A stretch of 64,000 bases of DNA from Poa pratensis (GCA_947311845.1 CAMZMU010000111.1:23907023-23971022); one strand, 5' to 3'; positions 1-12,100 are shown, counted from the stretch's first letter. Numbers and translations: made by a program. The notes: generated by a model not told the origin, from the sequence alone.

Positions 1-2906
1 GCGGGTCCTTGAGCTTTTTCATCAGGAGATCCATGAACATAGCCAGCTCCCCACCCTCCAGCTCCTTGTAAACTGTTTTCCAGCTTCTTAGATATGCTAG
101 AACCAGGGACCAGACCTGTTTCATATTAATCCAAGATTTTCTATTAAAAACCAAATTATTCCTATTATTCCAAATCCCCCACAAGACAGCAGAGGTAACT
201 ACATTCAAATGCATGTATCTCTTATTGCATAACCATTTGGAAGCTAAAGAAATATAATCTGTAATTCTACATCTAAAAACTGTATAAACCTCATCCCAAA
301 TGGCTTTTGCTACAATGCATTCGAAGAATAAATGATAAACAGATTCTATATCCTTACACAGAGAGCATTCTAGTTCTTTAGGTATCCCCCTTTTCCTCAA
401 ATTATCTCTAGTAAGAATCTTGTTCTGAGAGAACAGCCACAGAAAAACATGGATCCTAGGAGGTACTTTTAGATTCCAAATGGCACTAAGATAAATGGGT
501 TGGACACCCCTAAAATTGACCAAGGCATACATGGTTTTTGAGGAGTAGAGGCCACTGGTTTCATACTGCCACACCATCTGGTCCTCCTCCTGGCTAAACA
601 CTACAGAACTAGCAATTTCTACAATTTCTAGCCACTGCTCCATCATTTCTTGTGTGAAAGTTCTTCTAAAATCACATCTTAAATTATTCCCATCCCACAG
701 CTCAGCTATGGTCTTTGTTTGTTGATTAGAAATCACATATATATCCCAGAACTGTGTAGCCAGGTTGGAGGTGCCAAACCACACATCTTCCCAAAATCTA
801 ATTGACTTACCATTACCCACTCTCCATCTATAACCAAATTTCACAGCCTTTGCAGCCCAGGTTACCCCTTTCCAGAAAGTAGAAGGGTGTGTATCCTGAC
901 AGCAAAGAATGTTGGGGTCCCTAGTATTATACTTTGCATCAATAACTTTTTTCCACAGGGTATTCTCCCCCTGTGAGTATCTCCTAATCCAGGAACCTAG
1001 CATACATAAATTCATATCCTGTAAATTAGGAATGCCTAATCCACCATATTCTTTCCTCATGCAGACAGAAGACCAATTAGCTAAATGTAATTTATGTTTT
1101 CCTTCTTCATCATCCCACAAGCAGTTTGCTAGTTGAGTATCTATCATTTTCAAAGCCCATTTAGGGAATTTAAAAAAGGACAGTAAATATATGGGGATAC
1201 TAGCCAGTACAGATTGAACCAGTTCCCTTTTAGCAGCAGAAGAAAGCAGCTTACCTCTCCAGCCAGATAATCTCTTGAGAAGGTTATCAATTAGTGGCTG
1301 GAGATCCTCTCTCCTCAACTTATCAAAATGTAAAGGAATTCCTAAGTACTTAACAGGAAACTCTCCCCTAACACATTGTAGAATCTCTAGCACATGCTCA
1401 CATTCATCTGCTTCCAAATTAATTGGAATCAGCTCACTCTTGTGATAATTAATTCTCATGCCTGAAATTTGCTCAAAACAAGTCAGGACCCACTTCATGT
1501 TTCTAGCTACTTCCAGGTTAGCTTCCATAAAAAGAAGTGTGTCATCAGCATATTGCAGACACACCACTCCTCCCGGAAGGAAACGAGGACACAAACCTCT
1601 AATTAAATTTGAGCTTGTGCTCTTAACTAACATTTTGGAGAATACATCCACTACAAAGTTAAATAGAACAGGGGAAAGAGGATCTCCCTGTCTAAGGCCT
1701 TTACCTGTCAGGAAAAAATCCCCTTCCACATCATTTATCTTAACACCTACAGAGCCACATTGTGTGACTTGCTTAATGAGTCGAATCCAGAAAGGACTAA
1801 ACCCTCTTTTCTCTAGGATTTCATACAAGAAGTCTAGGTTTACTCTATCATATGCTTTCTCATAGTCAATCTTAAAAACTAATCCTTTTTCCTTTTTACT
1901 ATGTACCTCATGGATAATTTCATGTGCAGTGACAACACTTTCCAGAATGAATCTACCTCTAATAAAAGCAGATTGACATGGGGAAATTAACCTTCCTACT
2001 ATTTTAGCAAGCCTATTAGTAAGCACCTTGGTAAAAATCTTAAAACTGCAGTTCAAAAGACTAATAGGTCTAAATTTCTTCATAGATCTCGCATCATCTT
2101 CCTTTGGAATTAGAGTTACCATAGCAAAGTTAATTCTATAAATGTCCAGCCTATTTTCATACCAGTCTAGGAATAGATTATATAAATCATTCTTAACTAA
2201 TTCCCAGTACTTCTGATAGAAGAAAAAAGGAATGCCATCTGGGCCAGGAGCACCATCAGCATAAGACCCAAAAACAGCATCTTTAATTTCTTCCAGACTA
2301 AAGGTAGTATCTAATATCTCATTTTCCTCCCTAGTTACTTTTTCCTCCTCAGAGAAGAAATCTTCCCTTAATCTTATGTCAGGTCTAGTTTCTTCCCTAA
2401 AAAGATCCTTATAGAAATCATTAGCTATTCCAATCATTTCTTTGGTGTCAGAGGTGGACCCATTAGGACCATCTAAAACATTAATCATTTTTTTCCTTCT
2501 CCTCTGATTAGCCACAGCATGGAAATAAGCTGTATTCCTATCTCCTTCCTTAATATCTCTATCTCTAGATCTTTGTTTAGCTTTAATCTCTTCTAACAAC
2601 CAGAACTGATTTAATTCATTAAGAATTGAATTCAGTTTGGTTCTCTCCTCCTCTTCCAGATCATTGCTTTCTGCCTTAATGTCTAGGATGTCATATTCCT
2701 CCATTAAGGACTTCTTTTTCTTCCTAATCTCTGCATCTACATTAGCACTCCACCCTTTAGCTAATTTCCTGAAATACCTCAGCTTATTCTGCCATTTATC
2801 CATATTATTCCTGGCCCTTTTCTCAAGGTTCCAGGCTTTCTTAACTACTTCTACAAAGTCAGGCCTACAACTCCACCATTTTTCGAACTTAAAACTACTC
2901 TTCTTT
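1..2906 (-). pseudogene. L1 ORF2 reverse transcriptase region (partial, off left edge)
   Basis: This is the reverse transcriptase part of ORF2, which copies L1 RNA at the nicked target. It is open in one minus frame (codons with highest coordinate congruent to 1 mod 3). I checked that frame at 2878, 1699, 1558 and across 1-240 and found no stop. Visible motifs are LRQGDPLSP near 1675-1702 and the catalytic YADD box near 1541-1552. A zf-RVT-like Cys/His region follows at roughly 300-600. The frame is shifted relative to the endonuclease ORF because of an indel near 2905-2910, so the two enzymatic parts are no longer one protein. The open frame continues past position 1. Confidence 0.85.
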
Positions 2907-3618
2907 GGTGGGTGGCCATCCCTGAGTCCCATACAATAGGGGTATGGTCACTTCCACTCCTGGATAGAGCTCTAGTATTAGCAAGAGGGAATTTGGATTC
3001 AAAAGAAGTGTTACAGAACACTCTATCAATTCTACTCATAATGGAATTCTCCTGATTATTTCCCCAAGTATATGCTCTACCAGCCAAAGGGATTTCTATC
3101 AGGGCCCATAACTCTATCCAGATATTAAATTTATCAACCCATTTATAATTAACTCTACCATTGCTTTTATCCTCACTACCTCTAACCAGGTTAAAATCAC
3201 CTCCTATAATAGCAGGGCCCTCCCAATTCATAAAAAGCTCATGCAGCTCTGAGATGAACTCCTGCTTTGTCTCCTCATAAGGAGAGCCATATACCGTAGT
3301 TATTCTACACACTTCTCCATCCAATTTATTTCTAGCAATTGTGCTAACAGAATACTTTCTAATATCCCAAGCTAGTACCTCAAAAATATCTAAGTTAATA
3401 CCAGCCAGAATACCACCAGCAGTACCTACAGCAGGTAAATAGTTCCAAGAAAAATTCCTATTTCCTACAACATTCTTAAGGAAGGAATTGGAAAAACTGT
3501 CTTTCTTAGTTTCCTGAAAGCCCACATAGTCTAGTTTCAAAGGAACAAGGTTGTCATTTATAAATTGTTTTCTACCTGGAGCATCAATGCTCCTAGCATT
3601 CCAGAAACCAAAAATCAT
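2851..3618 (-). CDS. L1 ORF2 N-terminal endonuclease, cut short by a frameshift
   Basis: This 255-residue ORF holds a complete APE-like endonuclease/exonuclease/phosphatase domain, which nicks target DNA to prime reverse transcription. The landmarks are WNARS at the N terminus, a Glu in QETK (about residue 36), GDFNLV, SRIDRVF and the C-terminal SDH signature in SGSDHTPIV. After that motif the protein leaves the family frame: the linker to the reverse transcriptase continues in another frame from about 2906. The last 20 or so residues are therefore out-of-frame. The start codon overlaps the ORF1 stop as ATGA, which fits translation coupled to termination on ORF1. Confidence 0.88.
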   Translation of the reverse strand: MIFGFWNARSIDAPGRKQFINDNLVPLKLDYVGFQETKKDSFSNSFLKNVVGNRNFSWNYLPAVGTAGGILAGINLDIFEVLAWDIRKYSVSTIARNKLDGEVCRITTVYGSPYEETKQEFISELHELFMNWEGPAIIGGDFNLVRGSEDKSNGRVNYKWVDKFNIWIELWALIEIPLAGRAYTWGNNQENSIMSRIDRVFCNTSFESKFPLANTRALSRSGSDHTPIVWDSGMATHQRRVVLSSKNGGVVGLTL

Positions 3619-6600
3619 TGTCTCTTTTTCCTGGGGTGCTTGCCCCGTGATTTCCTAATTACTTCAGTCCAAGTTTCCTCTAGATCAATAAAACCTTCCC
3701 TCCCTGGGCTACCAGGAGGGGTAACTACAGCAGGGAGGTCTACCACTGCTTTCTCTAAATCTATATGAGTATGCTTAGGAACAGCAGGCACTAGCAAGTC
3801 CCTTTGAGTATCTTTATCACTATCATTAGTTTTTTCTACAACACTATCAATTGATTCATCAGAAATCTCCCTAATGTCTACACCAAAATTCTTAGCCATA
3901 CTATGCAAAGCATCATCACTAAGCATATTAAAAGGGTTTGCTTTCATTATACCTTTCATTCTGCCCACAGGGACCTCCAAGTTCCTCTTCATTTGTCTTT
4001 CTTTTGCTTTATCCATAATGTTGATTGATCTGTCAATTCTTGCACTGTGCCTCATAGGTTGCACAGGCCCCCAGATCTTCATCTTCTTGTTCACCCTATC
4101 CTCTTGCACTGTTTTGCTTGCTTCCACATTCATACCCTCAAAGGATGGCATAATATCATCAGGTAAAGCCAGCTCCTCCAGTTGTGTTCTTTCTCCACTG
4201 TCTGTTCTCATTACCACATCTTTTTCCTTCTCTTCTGCCCAGAAATCAACCAGCTCCTGCGATGGCTGAGTATTTGCCATCTGCTCTTCCTCATTACTCT
4301 CCCAGACAAAGGCACCTTCCTCATTGACAAGCCCATTGTCCTTCAGGATCTTGTATACATTACTTGCACTCATAGTTTCTGAGACCTCCAGAGCATCCAC
4401 AGTAGCTGGTTCTGCTTCTATCTCTCCAGAAATTCCACTCTCATCACGCAGGATTTCCACCATCCCTCTCTCCACCAGCAACTTATAGACAGCAAGGCCT
4501 CTGGTAATTTCAGCAGCCACACCATGTTGCTTGCCACCGGCCCCACCATCACCATTCTTGCTGCTGTTATGGGAGGTACTAGAACTCTTGCCTGAGTCTG
4601 GATATCTGGTGTCAGTTTCCATGCTTGATTTAGCTCCATTGCTTCCCTCATTCTCTCTATCATCATTCTCAGTGTTATCTTCTCTAATAAAAGAGGTATT
4701 CTCCCTAGCATTCACTATAGTTTCCATCTCCATTTCGAACTGCAGCTGGTATAATCCCCCATGATAGTGAAATAACCTGCCCTCAGGCACTTTGGCTGGA
4801 TCTCTCACCCTAATCTTCACTCTGACCACTTCAGAACAGTCTTTGAGAACACTCATCCAATCAACATCAATGAGAATTCCAACAGTGGACACAGCTTGTT
4901 CTATAGCACCCCACTCACACCATTCTGAGTCAAGTCCAGTTATTTTCATCCAGCCCTCCTTAACAATCTCCACAGGGTCCACTGCCTGGCTATCCCATTT
5001 TTCTACCCTGACCCACACATTGGTCTTTCCAAGGCCAAATCTGGGGTAACCAATCACTTGCTCAACAGGAATGTGGGGGGGAAACTTCACCAGGAAACAC
5101 CACTGACCAATGTCTCTGATTTGCCACGGCCAGTTGGTCTTGTATATGTCAGAGAACTCTTTTGCTAGTTCTTTCTTCGAGAGTTCACCCTCCTCTACCA
5201 CTACCATCCCCACATTCTTGTTGCAAACCACCGGATTCACCACTTTTTCAGGACATTCAATGTGATAGAATCCTAACCCAGGAGCAGCACTTCCAATATA
5301 CTTAGCTAATTGTCTTGGCCTCTTCTTCACAGGACAATCTTCTACTGAATGAGCAGCAGATTTGCAGATGAAGCACATCTGCTTCTTATCACAGCTCTGT
5401 TTATAGTGGCCAGGTTCTCCACAGCCCAAACATATGGTATCAGAGTAACTCATCTGTGGGTTGGCGATACCTGAACCAGAACCCGAGCCCTTCTGCACAA
5501 ATTTCTTCCTGGGAATCGGTTTCTGCTGCACCACCTTGCTCTTCACTTGCTGTTCCACATTCTGCTGCTGAGGGACCTGCTGTCTCACCACCTCTTCTTC
5601 CTCTTGGCCTTGATTCACCCATTGTTCCTGTTGCTGATTGAAATGTGGCGGAGGGAAGGGAGGGTAAGGACCCGGGTAGCCCCACGGTCCTCCTTGGGGG
5701 AAGCCGTAAGGAGGGGGATACGGGAACTGCGGCTGCATCGGACCGAAGAACGGCGGCGGCTGCTGCGGTGGCCGCACGTTCCTGCCGTTGTTGCCCTCCC
5801 TGCCCCTTCCCCGACCACCACCTCTCCCCCTTTCAGCCATCACCACTTCAGAGAGAGCCCCTGGTTGTAGATCAAAGCCCTCCTCCAAACCTAGAGCTCT
5901 CAGCCCTTCTTCCTCATCAACTATCACCGGGAGGCACTTCTTCACCGATCTCGATCTGGATCTCGCTCGGGGTGGGGATGTCGCTTTGACAGCTTTGGAA
6001 ATATCGACAGGGGAATGCCAGAGTTGAGAAAAGAAATCCTCTATCTCTTTTTCAGCAAAATCCCCAACCAGCCCCTGCCGGGCTGAGACACTGCCAAGCC
6101 TGCCCCGCCACCGATGCCTCAACTGCCCCTGGTCTGCACGCGGACGCCGAACAGATCGCTCCCGCGCCCAGTTCACTCGCCTGGGGCTTCCAGAGTCTTC
6201 TAGAACCATCCTCGGATCATCTTCTACTTGAGCATCTGTCGAGGACGACCCGGATGCCCGCGAGCTAGTCTCCGCACAACTCACTCCATCGGATTCTGCT
6301 CCACTATCATCAGGCTGCACAAAGTTTCTGAACAGAGCAGGCTGTCCAATTCCATGCTCTGATCGAGGTTGCTCAATATTGTCGCAACTTCGAACTCCAT
6401 CACCTCCTGCACTGGCACTGACTGGGCTAGGACCTCCGGCGAAACCGAAGGAGGATTCATCGGCGGCACCTTGCCCCGATTGCTCATCGGCAAGCTTCGA
6501 ATCGACCTGAGTTTCCTCTTCCTCTGGCCTCGCTTCGAGGCCTGCCCGTGGATGCCATGGACCTTCCACGCCTGTTTCAGCAACATCTGGATCGAAATCC

Positions 6601-6731
6601 GGTAGGTCCTGCCACGGCGCCCCGCTGATCGGGGCCGCACCTCGCGCGACACGAACCTGGCTGCAGGACTCCGTCGAGACCTTGCACCAGTTCCGCCCCA
6701 GCATGCGATCCCCTCCGACCGAAGTGGCCAT
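3615..6731 (-). CDS. L1 ORF1 nucleic-acid-binding protein
   Basis: This is the ORF1 protein of a plant L1 element. It binds element RNA and packages it for retrotransposition. An upstream in-frame ATG exists at 6941. The ATG at 6731 (MATSVGG) is a better start, because the 70 residues before it are Arg-rich low-complexity sequence overlapping the 5' flank. The protein has an acidic, Ser-rich N terminus, then a Pro/Gln/Gly-rich segment (5560-5840). Two CCHC zinc knuckles follow, CLGCGEPGHYKQSC (about 5391-5432) and CFICKSAAHSVEDC (about 5334-5375). Next comes a DUF4283-like RNA-binding region (about 4740-5200). The C terminus is basic (GKHPRKKRQ). The knuckles follow C-x2-C-x4-H-x4-C exactly, and no internal stop is present. 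Confidence 0.85.
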   Translation of the reverse strand: MATSVGGDRMLGRNWCKVSTESCSQVRVARGAAPISGAPWQDLPDFDPDVAETGVEGPWHPRAGLEARPEEEETQVDSKLADEQSGQGAADESSFGFAGGPSPVSASAGGDGVRSCDNIEQPRSEHGIGQPALFRNFVQPDDSGAESDGVSCAETSSRASGSSSTDAQVEDDPRMVLEDSGSPRRVNWARERSVRRPRADQGQLRHRWRGRLGSVSARQGLVGDFAEKEIEDFFSQLWHSPVDISKAVKATSPPRARSRSRSVKKCLPVIVDEEEGLRALGLEEGFDLQPGALSEVVMAERGRGGGRGRGREGNNGRNVRPPQQPPPFFGPMQPQFPYPPPYGFPQGGPWGYPGPYPPFPPPHFNQQQEQWVNQGQEEEEVVRQQVPQQQNVEQQVKSKVVQQKPIPRKKFVQKGSGSGSGIANPQMSYSDTICLGCGEPGHYKQSCDKKQMCFICKSAAHSVEDCPVKKRPRQLAKYIGSAAPGLGFYHIECPEKVVNPVVCNKNVGMVVVEEGELSKKELAKEFSDIYKTNWPWQIRDIGQWCFLVKFPPHIPVEQVIGYPRFGLGKTNVWVRVEKWDSQAVDPVEIVKEGWMKITGLDSEWCEWGAIEQAVSTVGILIDVDWMSVLKDCSEVVRVKIRVRDPAKVPEGRLFHYHGGLYQLQFEMEMETIVNARENTSFIREDNTENDDRENEGSNGAKSSMETDTRYPDSGKSSSTSHNSSKNGDGGAGGKQHGVAAEITRGLAVYKLLVERGMVEILRDESGISGEIEAEPATVDALEVSETMSASNVYKILKDNGLVNEEGAFVWESNEEEQMANTQPSQELVDFWAEEKEKDVVMRTDSGERTQLEELALPDDIMPSFEGMNVEASKTVQEDRVNKKMKIWGPVQPMRHSARIDRSINIMDKAKERQMKRNLEVPVGRMKGIMKANPFNMLSDDALHSMAKNFGVDIREISDESIDSVVEKTNDSDKDTQRDLLVPAVPKHTHIDLEKAVVDLPAVVTPPGSPGREGFIDLEETWTEVIRKSRGKHPRKKRQ

Positions 6732-6950
6732 GGCGAGCGGTGGCGAGAGAGGTGGTGCGACAGCGAACGATTGTGGATGACCGTTGGACACCGGATGCCT
6801 CCTCCGTCTTCGTTCGCCTCTCCCTTCTCTCCGCCGCCGTCGGGCTCTGCGCCTCGCAGCCTCGCCACCGCGCGGGGCCAGGGAGAGTTGGAGCGCGCGA
6901 TATTGGCGAGAGACGGTCGATCTGCAAGCGGGAGGCGTCATGGATGGCCG

Positions 6951-7266
6951 GGCGCATGGGGAATTGGGGATGGATGCGGACCTCTACGCCGCCGACTCCC
7001 GCTTCGATGCCGACGAGCTCGAGCGCCTCCTGTACGACCACCTCTTAGGCTCGGAAACTCACCCCCCCCCCCCCCTCTCCTCTATCCCATGGCGTGGATT
7101 CCATGGCTAATTTACAACCAATTTGCGAGCGCGCGGCGCAGGTGGTCAAGGATGTGGCGTCGCAGTCGCCGGAGGTGAAGAAGCATGTTTACCTCAACCT
7201 CCTCTACCACATCGAGAAGCAAGCCGCCTCATTCTTGCCTGTGATTAGAGGACTCAGGTCAGAGTA
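6951..7266 (+). pseudogene. Unrecognised gene relic (two segments)
   Basis: Two plus-strand coding-like segments are visible. The first (from about 6951) encodes an acidic stretch containing DADLYAADSRFDADELERLL and then runs into a C-rich tract (7063-7075). The second (from about 7103) is open to a TAA at 7265-7267. It contains VVKDVASQSPEVKKHVYLNL followed by a hydrophobic FLPVIRGLR. The amphipathic, Leu-rich character suggests an alpha-helical repeat protein, but I do not recognise the family. The frame changes between the segments. It lies immediately 5' of the L1 and in the same orientation as the nudix and MAP kinase relics downstream. It is probably a captured or decayed 5' gene fragment. 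Confidence 0.4.
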
Positions 7267-7758
7267 ATTACGTAGGTGAGCTAGAACTACTGCTTCTTCA
7301 GCTAGATTCATGCTCCCAGACTCGTGGATACTTCGGTTGGATCATGAATTTGCTGCAATTGCATCTTTGACATGCAAACATGAACTATTTCTTATGTTCT
7401 TGACAAAGATCGTGGTACTGCATAAGTCTGGACCTTGGTGAACTAGTTGAATTTTGTAGTATGTTTCTGTAACTAGCATGTGTTGTTGGAAGTGATTGTA
7501 GAGTTATTGTCTCCGGGCCATGTGTCATTACTCATTAGTCATATGGCAAGCTTTGTTCTGTAGTTCTGTGTACCGTTTTCTTATATAGATTTTAATTCAT
7601 ACACTTCATATTAGTTTTAGTTAACACTCCAGCCCGTTTTCTGAAGACAGTGGGTAGGCTGAGAGTCGAGAAGTTGTCAATGTCAAATGATATGATATGA
7701 CAGTTTCATATCCTTGGCCAACAGCTTCAGGATGTACTAAACAAGGACTCTCTTCCAG
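7267..7758 (+). other. AT-rich intron-like spacer
   Basis: This is an AT-rich stretch without a convincing ORF. It ends in a good splice acceptor (tcttccag) at 7751-7758, directly before the first recognisable exon of the nudix 3/DPP III relic. A weak resemblance to the preceding exon (a GQQLQ...LP-like reading near 7708-7750) is too short to call. Confidence 0.5.
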
Positions 7759-8924
7759 GATGTGAAAGGTCCTCAAACTTTCAATTTGCCAAATGATGAG
7801 CGGATTGTGAACGAGCGTGGAACTTCAATGGTTATGCTGAAGAACATCTCAGAAGCCAAGTATGCCTTTTATTAAATTTTGTTTACAGTTTTTAGAGCCT
7901 ATTTCGTTCAAAGCTTGGCAAGCTTAGGCTGGGAAACAAAAAGGCTCTAGACTGACAATTTATGTATTTATCAGTTCATAGTGACAAGGGAGTTCATTTT
8001 AACATTGACAATTCGAGTTTCCTTTATTGTTCAGGTTGAAGCTTATCGTGAAGCCTAGCCAATGCCTGCATCAGACAGGAGCAGAAGGATTATGTTGATT
8101 TTGAGCCTTATTCTTCACATATCGTTTGCCATGAGTGCTGCCATGGAATTGGACCTCATTCCATAATCCTTCCAAGTGGTAAAAAGTCTACAGTTAGATT
8201 GGTATGTATGCAAAAAGCAATAAAAGCAAGAATTACTTCCATGATTTGGTTCTATGGCATAAAAAAAGGAAGATAATGATATCTGGGGCACTAGCTGACT
8301 GTCATTGCCTTGATGATTGTACAGGAACTTCAGGAATTTCATTCGGCATTGGAGGAGGCAAAAGCTGATATAGTTGGTCTGTGGGCGCTGAATTTTCTTA
8401 TTAATATGATCGGTCACTTCACCAATTATAAGGGTATTGTGTCACTTGTGTCATCCCGGAGTTCTGGGGCTTAGACATTCAAATCTTTGTGTGCAATCAT
8501 TTCAACCACTTGAAATGGATCACATAATATCTCATTTGCTTCTGTCCTATCAGGGGTTGCTTCCTAAGACCTATCAAAATTCATGTATGTCTCTTTCCTG
8601 GCTGGATGCTTCCGGTCGATTCGCTTCGGACTGGAAGAAGCTCATGGGTAAGTGTATCTTCCCTGCTAGCAAACTACCGAGAAAGTGAGCATGATACTTC
8701 TCATGGTTTGGTGGGGTAATATTGTTACTATTTGAATGAATGTAGGAAGGGACAGGCGTTGCAATTTAACTGGCTGTATGAGAAAGGATCTTTTATCTTG
8801 CATCCCGACGGAAAATTCTCAATTGATTTTAGGCATAGCCGGTCCCAAGCCCGGGAAAAGGAGGAGGGTTATGTTAGGCTTGGCAAGCCAACGTAAAAAC
8901 CAGCCATTCTTATGGGTATGAAAC

Positions 8925-9151
8925 TGTAGTCTTTGGAGGAAAATTTCTGGATGGATAGTCCCTTGGACCACCACACCCTCTTATATATATAGCTCAACTT
9001 AGGCTTACATCTTCACTCATACACTAGAATAGTCTAGACTCTAGTAGGACAATACTAGTAATCCACTATACTGACTCTCTCTCCAACACTCCTCTGGAAT
9101 ACTCTAGACTACCAGAGTAGTACTACTATTATACTAACACATACTCCAACA
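8925..9151 (-). repeat. 3' LTR of the Copia element
   Basis: This 227-bp LTR is identical in reading to 13319-13545. On the minus strand it begins TGTTGGAG and ends CTACA. A TATATATATAAG box (minus strand, about 8980-8991) lies in U3. The target duplication GAAAC precedes it. Confidence 0.95.
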
Positions 9152-9163
9152 CTCCCCCTCAAG
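9152..9163 (-). other. Copia polypurine tract
   Basis: On the minus strand it reads CTTGAGGGGGAG, abutting the 3' LTR. This is the plus-strand DNA primer site in retroelement replication. It lies just after the polyprotein stop codon. Confidence 0.85.
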
Positions 9164-12100
9164 ATGGGTGATAGATATCTATCATTCCCATCTTGTTACA
9201 TGCCAACAAACATTCCTTACTGCCTAATCCCTTGGTCAAACAATCTGCTATTTGTTCTCTAGATGTTACATGACTTAACTTCAAGGTGCCTTGCTCTTTG
9301 ATGAAGAATCGATCTATTTCCACATGCTTTGTTCGGTCATGCTGAACTGGATTGTTAGCTATGTTGATTGCTGACTTGTTATCGCACCAAAGGTTCAATG
9401 GCCCTCTCCGTAGTAGCTTCAATTCTGATAGGAGGCCTTTCATCCATAGCATCTCACTCAAACACACAGACATTGCTCTATATTCTGCTTCTGTGGTTGA
9501 TCTAGAGACCACCGGCTGCTTCTTGCTCCTCCAAGATACCAAGTTTCCTCCTACAAAGACACAAAAGCCAGATGTTGACCTTCTGTCATCAAGGCAACTA
9601 GCCCAATCAGCGTCACAATATCCCTCTACATTCAAGTGCCCATTGGCCTTGAACCATAGACCTCTTCCTGGGCTCCCTTTTAGATACCGCAAAATTCGGT
9701 ATGCTGCCTCTAGATGCCCACTTCTAGGGTCATGCATGTAGCGGCTGACCACACTCACTGCATAGGATATGTCAGGTCTCGTGTGGCACAAATAGATGAG
9801 CCGACCTACGAGCCGTTGGTAGCTCTCTCTATCAACTGGATCTCCTGATTGTGCACACAATTGAAGATTTTGCTCAATAGGAGTTGAAGCAGCTCGACAC
9901 CCAAGCATACCGGTCTCATTGAGCAGATCCAATACATATTTTCGTTGAGAGAGAACTATTCCTTTAGGAGATCTTGCAATCTCAATACCCAAAAAATACT
10001 TGAGGAGCCCCAAATCCTTGACCTCAAATTCTTTGCTCAACCTCACCTTTAGTCGACTTATCTCCTCATTATCATCTCCCGTGATAACAATATCATCGAC
10101 ATAAACAGCAAGAATGGTAATATGACTCTCCAAATGCCTATAAAACACCGTGTGATCTCCATTACATTGTTTGTAACCCATACTGCACATGGCTCGCCGA
10201 AATCTGTCAAACCACGCCCTGGGTGATTGCTTAAGACCATACAAGGACTTCTTCAATTTGCACACCTTCCCCATGGTGTTTGGGGTATGAAAGCCAGGTG
10301 GGATCTCCATATAAACCTCTTCTTGGAGATCTCCATGCAAGAATGCATTCTTGACATCCAACTGATGCAATTGCCAACCAAAGTTTGCAGCACAAGAAAT
10401 AAGAGTTCTTACCGTGCTCATCTTCGCAACGGGTGCAAATGTCTCATCATAGTCAATCCCATAGGTTTGACTGTAACCCCTTGCCACCAACCTCGCCTTG
10501 TATCGCTCTATTTTCCCTTCTGGTGTTTGCTTCACAGTATACACCCATTTAGAAGTAACTGGTCTTTTTCCTTTTGGAAGGGAAACAAGATCCCATGTCT
10601 TGTTCTTCTCAAGAGCTTTCATTTCCTCCAACATGGCCTCATACCACTTAGGGTCTTGTTTTGCTGCTTTCCAATCCTTTGGGATTACCACGGATTGTAA
10701 CGAAGCAATGAAGGCTCTATACCCGGGTGACAGTGAGTCATATGACACATAGTTTGCAATATCATGCTCAAACATGTATCTTTCAGGAGGCTTTCCTGCC
10801 CTAGCTCGTGGTTCTTTTCTCAAGGCAATAGGCAAATTCAATGGATCATCAATCGCACATGGCTCACTCTCAGATGAGTCAACTTCATCAACCATTGGAA
10901 TTTTTTGTTGTTGATGATGCTCCCCCTGCAATTGAACCTCACAAGTTGCTCGAGCCTGTTGTTCAGGTTGCAATTGCCTCCTCGTATACACTCTCAAATT
11001 TTCTTCCTCGTTTGGTTTCCTCCATCTCTCTTCACTCGTAGGTTGTCTCCTTGTATACACCCTCAAATTTTCTTCCTCATTTGGCTTTCTCCATCTCTCT
11101 TCACTCATAGGAGATGGTATTGAACCAACAACTTTCGATGGTTCATCTTCCTTTGTCCTCAATGGTTCACTTTCCCCCTCTCGACTAGCATCATTTGTGC
11201 TAGGAGAGTCAAAGTCAAACAATGAAGAGAGATCCGTCTTCTCTCCATAGAACGGCTCAGACTCTCTAAATGTCATATCCATGCTCACAAATGTTCTACG
11301 CTCACTAGGGCTCCAACACTTGTATCCCTTTTGCCCAGATGGGTATCCAATGAAGATGCACTTCACAGCACGTGGATCCAATTTCCCTACTGAAGGTCTG
11401 TGGTCTCTAACAAAGCATGTACACCCAAACACCTTTGGTGGAACAATGAACTCATTTTTGCCAAAGATCATTTCATGTGGGGTCTTCATCCCAAGAATTC
11501 TTGATGGCATTCGGTTGATAAGATAAGTAGCCGTCATAACCGCTTCACTCCACAGGAATTTAGGCACATTCATGGTAAACATAAGTGATCGAGCTACTTC
11601 CAATAGATGTCGATTCTTCCTTTCCGCTACTCCGTTCTGTGGAGATGTATCAGGACATGAGGTTTGGTGAAGTATTCCATTTTCTGAAAGAAAAATGCCA
11701 AATTCGTTGTTCACATACTCTGTCCCATTATCAGTCCTGATATTTTGTATACTAACACTGAAACGATTTTGGATATATGCATAGAAGTCCTTGAAACAAT
11801 TAAGCACCTCACTTTTTTGTTTCATGAGATATATCCAAGTCATTCGGGAGTAACAATCAATGAAGGTGACAAAATACTTCATTCCACTAATAGAGACCAC
11901 AGGGGAAGTCCACACATCAGAGTGAATCAACACAAAGGGTGATGTGCTTCGGAGCCCACGAGTCACATATGATGTCCTTGTGTGTTTTCCATACTCACAT
12001 GCATCACACACAAGTTTGGCTTTATCCACCTTCTTCATTTCTTCGGGAAATATCTTACTCATAGTATCAAAGGACATATGGCCCAAGCGACAATGTTGGA

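Larger units (their letters stand above)
1..6950 (-). mobile_element. L1-type LINE, 3' end outside the window
   Basis: This is a non-LTR retrotransposon read right to left. Its 5' end lies near 6730-6950 and its 3' end beyond the left edge. ORF1 (3615-6731) encodes a nucleic-acid-binding protein with two CCHC knuckles. ORF2 (3618 down to position 1 and beyond) encodes an APE-type endonuclease followed by reverse transcriptase. The two ORFs overlap by four bases (ATGA) at 3615-3618. ORF2 carries one frameshift near 2905-2910; otherwise the parts I read are open. Because the 3' end is missing, the poly(A) tail and target-site duplication cannot be seen. The exact 5' boundary against the gene relic at 6951 is uncertain. 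Confidence 0.9.

Noticed and set aside
6577..7178. Several overlapping ORFs on both strands near the L1 5' end
   Set aside because: High GC content opens all frames. Only ORF1 and the plus-strand relic have supporting context.
8035..8201. Functional metallopeptidase (HECCHG motif)
   Set aside because: The exon has a frameshift before the motif, the gene lacks both ends, and retroelements split it.
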